Assembly: GCA_021234155.1 (NCBI GenBank)
Contig: JAJEKV010000135.1
Location: forward strand, 1,369,065 to 1,433,064
Source: Isoetes taiwanensis
Taxonomy: Eukaryota > Streptophyta > Lycopodiopsida > Isoetales > Isoetaceae
Length of the DNA stretch: 64,000 nucleotides
Direction of reading: 5' to 3'
Positions within the stretch are counted from its first letter, which is position 1. Each line of letters starts with the position of its first letter. This document shows positions 57,705-64,000 of this stretch, one piece after another. The notes beneath the pieces are model-generated. The model saw only the letters and a list, made by a program, of their open reading frames with translations. It was not told the origin of the DNA and ran no database searches. Both the position numbers and the translations under genes were made by a program.

Positions 57705-58010
57705 CGCGAGGCATCGAGAGGCACACAAAGAAAGAGGGCTTATAATATGAACCGCCCAAGAGGCGAGGCATAGACGCCCACAAAATGCTCAGTTAAAAGC
57801 TGATTGATAACGACGCATCATCGCCGCGGCCATGATTAGATAAAAGCGAAGTGCGGTATTAATAGAAACTAAGGAAGCCTTCAAAAAAGGCTACAATAAA
57901 CCAGTGTGATGTGCTATTAGCGCCCGTTAGGGAGCTTGCCCATGCTACATCAGTCCAGGGGCTTTAGGGCACAAGGGACAATAAATTTATTCTATTTTAT
58001 TCTATTTGAA

Positions 58011-61000
58011 TTTGATGCTATAAAGTTTAATCCAAATCTCAAGGTTATGATCAATAAATATTTTCATTACTAAAGTAAATCAGAAGTTATTCATATCCCA
58101 AAATTCAACTTGAGATCAATTAACATGAGGAAGTTATTGATTTTAAATGGACCTATAGACCAGTAATGGGCTCAGGTACAGAAACCTTTCTTGATTTCTT
58201 GTGATTATGTCTTTTGCGTTTTTATTGAGCTTATTTTGCCATTGGTTTCATATCATTTTGAACTTTCATACTATGATTTTTTGGAGGATATCATAGAGTA
58301 AGTTTTGCTCTATATGGGGAAATATTAATCATTATTACAAGTTATCTAAAATTGAGATCAAAAGTGAAAGTTCAAACATCAAATTCAAGGCCAGCCAACA
58401 TTTTTATGGGATGGAGGAACTTGTCAATTGCTTATATGTCAAATATTAACTCAAAATGCATTTCCTTGTAAAAGTTGTTGTATTTTAAACTACAACTGCC
58501 TTCTGAGAACCATAATTGGTTACGAAGAGACGAAGCGATTTTGACTTCATCATGTTTGAATGGCCTATCTTTCTTCTGAGACTTGAATTGACATGTGGGT
58601 TTTGTGTCTTTTTCCTTATCTAAGTGTAGAAAAATATCATGATAATCAAAAAATTTGAAAAAATTGTTTTGTCGAGACAGTTTAACTTTATGTAACATGA
58701 AGCTTTTGGTACTTGACCCGAGTTTGCTAGAGCATAACTTAATAGAATGGAGGTATATATATTTTTAGAAATTTTTTTAGTGGATCATGACTAGCATATA
58801 TGAACTCCTAGGAAGGGTTCGAATAGATTTTGTACCATTGATTTTATATGAATTTTAAAGTGAACACTTCAAATGGACCATTTCTGGTCCATCACCTGAC
58901 CACTCTAGTGTTAATCATATGATATAGACAAACCGAGATGTTTATTCCAAGAGCACACTAAAATATTACAATGTTGTAAATACTGTTCATAGTTGTAAAC
59001 GACTTACAAACTCTTTGCAATAACAAAATAGAATGACGCTATTGAACGTGATTTGTTACATCTATTAGCAAATGGCAGTTAGAACCATAACTTTAAATAA
59101 TAACAAAGCTCGTTGTTGTTGGGCCTAAGTAGAATTCTATTATAGGCAAGCATGAAGTAGCATAGATAGAATACGTTGCTAAATTGAATTAGGGGCAAGA
59201 GAAAAATAGGAGAATTGGAGAGGACAATTATTATAGGTACAACACCTCTAATCACCTCTTCCATTTACCTTAATAGTCAATGCCATAAACAACATGGCTA
59301 TCTGATTCCCTAAAAGTTTCGAGAAGCAACAAGATCTACTACATGTCATTTGTTAGTTTCCATCATGTTTCTAATTGGAATCCCCTCAAGTTTTTTCGAA
59401 CTTAAGTAGAATTTCGTTGTAAGTAGCTTTAAGTCATAGACATCTAAATGGAAATTGGCATATGAATTGAAGATGGGTTTAACGGTTGTGTCTCTGCTTC
59501 CTCTAGCTCGATTGTCTAATGTTTTTGTCAATATTGAACAGTATAACAATGTTGAATGATTAGGATTGAGGTCGTTAGGATTTTGTTCAACGTCTCCCTA
59601 ATGTTTGAACTATCCAATAAGCTTTGTTTTACCCAAAAGTCAAGGGAGAAACAAATTAATGGAACTATATCTCACAGTTCACAACATCTCATATTGTGAA
59701 ATTTGAAAGGTCTAGACATATTATACGTCTACAATAGAAATTGTCCTTGAATCAATACTACAACTGAATAAACTTGCTGAAGAAGGGCATCATGGCCAAT
59801 GCACATTCATATTTAATGGTTACCAAATGAATACTACCTATGATTATACATTCAAAAATTATAACCACATTTGACGTTGATGACTCTATGAAAAATTAGG
59901 CTTCAGAAGTTTTTCTGAATGAGAAGTAGAATTTTCTTGACAGCATTTGCCTTTTGTGTTTGCATAGCAAGAGAAATCAAAAGTTATTTTAAATCATAAG
60001 TTAATATTTCCTTCATGACACCTAGTGCTTCCAAATTGCATGACAACGAATGCTTGCAAATTTCCAAAAAAAGACCACCTTGAATTTTATTACAAACATG
60101 TTAGTAGTTGTGGATCTAGAATATTTAATGGCTATTGAATAATTAAAACAAAGAAGACCAAAATCCTTCTGGGCACTTGGCTCTTCTGAATCACAAGGCA
60201 ATGAAAGCCTGCAAACTTCCAAAAAAAAAATCCTCTTGAATAGACAAACATGTATTAGTTATAGGTCTAGAATGTTGTGTATGGATAATGAATAGTTGAA
60301 AAGCAGAAGACCAAACATATAAAACATACCCATTCTCAACATGCTTATAAAACATGCTAGTATGATTTCTTGTTCAGATCTCAAGAAATTTTATACTAAT
60401 AAATAATCTCTAGATTCTGGGCATTAACTCTCAACAGATTTTGTAAAAATGAATAACTTTTATATTGTGCACATTGGGCCCCATTTCAGAATAGTTTAAA
60501 TAGGGTGGTGTGATACCTTATTCAGCTCTCAACAGATTTTATACAAATAATTAATCTCTATATTGTGCACATTAGCTCTCAACAGATGTTGCCAAATAAA
60601 TAACCTATTTATTGTGCACAGTGGGCATTATGTCAAATCATTGCAACATGGCCAAAGGCTAGATGATACTATTCATAACCACTTTTAATAACTTGTTAGT
60701 ATGGCAAATTTAAATCCTATTGTTTAAATTTGGTTTTTCCGACAAGTGAAAAACTTTTCAGATTTTTTTTTCAGGTTGATATCCTAAGGTTTTGAAGCTT
60801 TTAACTGCCGGAAAAAACTTTCGGTCTTCCAAAAATTGGTTTGTGCATTTTCCTATGATTTGGAAATTCGTTGAAAATTCGTATTTTTGGCTATTACCAT
60901 GCAGGTCAATCGTCGGCATGGATGCTAGGTTCTCCTATTCCGACAGTGTATCTTCTTCTACCCGATTTTCGACGGGATTCCTCTTCTTATCTGATTGCAG

Positions 61001-64000
61001 CTATGCATGCCTGCCACGCCCAAGTTCAAGGTTTTTCTGTAAGTATGTAGTATGCTTCAATTTCCTATTAGAATTGGTTTTTTCGGCAGTTTTATGGTGC
61101 TCCGTTATATAGCAATCACCTGTACCTAATTGTAGACAGACTAGGCATTGTTTTACGGCTGGGATCGAAATGTTTCTGATGTCTAAAACGCATGCACGCC
61201 ATATGTCGTTTATTTTTTTTCTGTTCTCAACAGATAGGATAACCATGTGTGTATGATGGGGATACATGCGATTCAGGTATGGCAATAACCATCTTCACTG
61301 GTATTTGCTTCTATTCTGATGTGGTCCACCATATGTTCTATTCTTGCATCAGACATTTTGTTCCATGCAGATGCTCGATAAACATTGTTCATCTGCAAGA
61401 GGCATCTATATAGTGGACGTTCTTCATGCACTGCACTTTTGATGGTACATTTTGCTTCCAAGCCCATTTAATCCGATTTCCTTCTTCTTGCAAGTTCATT
61501 TCATCTTAATTTAACCTAATTCACAACAACTGGTTTTCTTCTTGCATTTTTATTTTCCAGGGCACATTTGAGAAAGTCACTACGTAGTACCTTTTTGAGG
61601 CCCAAATTTGAGGTTTGGTGCAGCATGTATGTTATCTGTTTTTCATTTTTCTTGGTTGTTATTAAGGAGAATGTTAAAAAGAATCTATTTTGACGAGTTT
61701 TACAGTTCAGTTTGGAGCTCTGTTGCATATAGCAGCAAAGCAGCAAAACATTATCTGCTTTCCATCTATTTGCTTATTTGTTGTTCAGGTTATTTATAGA
61801 GCACTGAGCACAGATCCCTGAGAACAAAGTGTGGATATGGGAGCTTTTTCAATTCATTGGTTAGCAGAGCCTCTGCGTTTCTTTTTACTGAATGCGATCT
61901 TTTAATATTTGACAATCTTTGAGGAGGCCCATTAATATATTTCATTTGGGCTCGGAAATGTAGACACGAGACCTTCTTCAATTTGTTTTTTGTTAGCACC
62001 CAAGTTATCATGTGCATGCACTTCTCATAGCAAATGCTCATTGAGATTTCAGGATGGGCATATTCTACAGTGGAACTGCCAAAAATATGTACATCTGGAA
62101 AACACAGTATTAGAAAAAGTGATGCTTTTTACGGGCTGCTTCAAGATTAATGCTATTTGACTGCATATACCTTTTCAGAAAGATGTTAAATCAGCTGCTT
62201 AGTTTGCATAGAGCTAACATGCACCTAATCTCTGTTCTGATCTGTGTTACAGTGGCATATGTTCAGGAAAGACATTTGTTCCTGAGTGCCTAATATGTAC
62301 AACTCTGCACAATCGGATTTGCTTACTCTATATATGTCTTAAGGTATCTCATAAGGAAGATTCTCTATTTACTGACATTTTCCAACCATCATTGCAACCT
62401 ACCACATTTTTTACACGGGTTTTTTCAGGAGGTATTGGTGAAAGGCTATATTCACAATATGACTACTGCACAATCAATGTGTGCAAGTGCATGCTCCTAA
62501 CAACAATATGTCGTCTTCATCACAAGATTGGCATCTGCAAGACTAGGTAATGTGATTTTTGCATTTCTACGTTTCTTTCCACTGTTCGTTTCCTTTGCTC
62601 CTTCAGGATAGAGCTGCAAGTTTATATGTAATTTCACTAGGAAGATTTGCAAAGCATGGTTACTGCAAGCTACTCAAATTGCAGCTGCAATTGCTGTTAT
62701 TGACCTTTGCCTCTGCAATCTCCACTGCAGTTCTTCCAAAAATCTCTATTTAACCATGCAAGCTCAATTGCAGATCTTTATAAAAGAATTAAGTTGGATT
62801 AAAAAAACTCTATTTAACGGTGCAAGCTCAATTGGAGATCTTCATAAAAGAACCAAGTTGGATTTAAGTTAACCCAATCAAGTCTGTCCAGGTGAAGTGG
62901 ACCCTCTACGCAAACCCATCTTGACTCACAAAGCCATCCACGTTGACAAACCCATCTTGACTTATGGATTGAACTTTGTCCAGAATTGAAATCTGTCTAA
63001 TGTAGCAGACCCTGTATGCAAAACCATAATTTATGGATTGAAATTTGTATACAAGGCACAGCTTTTTCTTGCCCACCAGCATCTTTGTTTGCTCATCAAT
63101 CTCTTTGACATCTTCATGCATTGCACATACACAAAGCTTTGATGGTATATAGGGCATTCCAAGGGCTTTTGCATTGCCATGTAATTAAACTGATTGCATT
63201 AAGAGAAATTGACCGGTGTAACAAAGTATGGCATTTCACATCCAAAGAACCCACATTCACATCCAAAATATGTCTACTCTTTTGAAAGGACCAGACCCAC
63301 GTTCATGCTAACATAATGGAGGGTCAAACAAGTACGGCTTCCTCAAAGTATGAGATACCATTTGAGCAAATCCACATCTAATATTCATCTGCAAAGTTCT
63401 CTGTTTTACAAATCTGGTTGATTCAAAACAAATATACTTGCTTTTGAGGCAGTATGTTCAAGTAAAAAGGTGTACTGGCACGTGGCGTGTATGCTGATTA
63501 TATGCATAACTGCAAAGGTTGCTTCAAGAAACTAGATTCTGCATAATTGCCCATAAGGCAGGAGTACTTTGATTTGTGATGTGTCTATCGTATGTTTAGG
63601 CTACTCAGATTTCCTCATTTCGAAAATGCTTTTCTAGGCTACTCAGATTTCCTCAATTCGAAAATGCTTTTCATTGCCTTTTCATGAATTATTCTCTTTG
63701 TTGATTCACATCTTTGAAACACTGAACTTAAGGTTTTGCATGATGGCCTGGGATGCAATATTAATAAGGCAGTGATACCTAGCATTGGAAAGACATGTTG
63801 GCAGCGTAGCAGAAGAGGAAAGCATTGGTAAGTTGAATTAAATTGATAGATTGACTTGGCTTTGTCATCAATGTTTGCTGCCGTTTACTTGCTGCAGGTT
63901 ATCTTTGTCAATCTACTTGAGATTTAGCTACTCCTTCATGCGTGACGTTAAAATACTATCTATCTATCTATTTTCTATTTGGAATCTCGCCCCTGTGTAA
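58011..64000. other. Intergenic, no gene supported
   Basis: AT-rich sequence without a recognisable coding domain on either strand. Near-repeats are present: cttgcaaatttccaaaaaaa.../cctgcaaacttccaaaaaaaa... at about 60053 and 60209; ctcaacagatttt...tattgtgcacatt(g/a) several times at 60430-60620; a 64-bp tandem from 62744 (ctctatttaac...gttggatt twice); and a 38-bp tandem at about 63599-63675 (ggctactcagatttcctca...). Open stretches such as 60792-61112 show no family features. Confidence 0.5.

Larger units (their letters stand above)
55130..58010 (+). mobile_element. LINE on the plus strand with a TTCTATTTTATTCTA tail
   Basis: It begins after the minus-strand LINE and ends in ttattctattttattctattt (57985-58006). 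It encodes RT (55430-56350) and a C-terminal CCHC segment (57297-57704). An AT-rich stretch (about 56390-56990) separates these two and looks inserted. The 5' half (endonuclease) is missing. Confidence 0.8.

Noticed and set aside
60792-61112. Possible gene start near 60.8 kb
   Set aside because: The frame is Ser/Phe/Cys-rich with no recognisable motif and no supported exon partner downstream.

Overview
The window looks like plant nuclear DNA from a large, repeat-rich genome. It carries chromodomain-bearing Ty3/gypsy retrotransposons, LINEs of plant type, an LTR element primed by initiator tRNA-Met, a TRIM, fold-back elements, and one interspersed intron-containing host gene. Nothing in the sequence fixes the species; the gene density (about one intact gene in 64 kb) would suit a fern, lycophyte, gymnosperm or another large plant genome.

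Layout. 1-11134 is minus-strand LTR-retrotransposon sequence: degraded integrase with chromodomain, RNase H, reverse transcriptase, protease and gag (1-5400), an unidentified coding-like stretch (5640-6600), a decayed ORF that combines a histone H3 N-terminal tail and a histone H3 core (7941-9030), then a tRNA-Met primer-binding site (9578-9589) and a 1,544-bp LTR (9591-11134). About 11900-18263 is a 5'-decayed L1-type LINE on the plus strand ending in a 27-A tail. 18264-31450 is mostly non-coding and holds fold-back/TIR elements, a solo-type LTR and a possible Helitron end. 31453-32800 is an apparently intact six-exon VPS25 gene (ESCRT-II). 34813-37870 is a mosaic of duplicated repeats with a complete 449-bp TRIM (with target-site duplication) and another LTR fragment. 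43100-51250 is a plus-strand chromovirus, interrupted inside its RNase H domain by a 2.6-kb insertion that contains a fold-back element. 52918-58010 holds two LINEs arranged head to head, each with a (TTCTA)-like tail. 58011-64000 has no recognised gene.

The outstanding feature is the histone H3-like ORF in the first retroelement. It starts MARTKQT, identical to the first seven residues of H3 including Lys4. About 220 codons later the H3 sequence resumes and runs, apart from single-base frameshifts, to the H3 C-terminus (motifs RPG, REI, LFEEGNL, AIHAKR, MPKDIHLA). It sits between the LTR/PBS and a gag-pol whose integrase ends in a chromodomain remnant. If these are one element, the element carried both a histone mimic and a histone-reader-type domain.

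Almost all mobile-element reading frames here are broken by stops and frameshifts. The only gene I regard as intact is VPS25.
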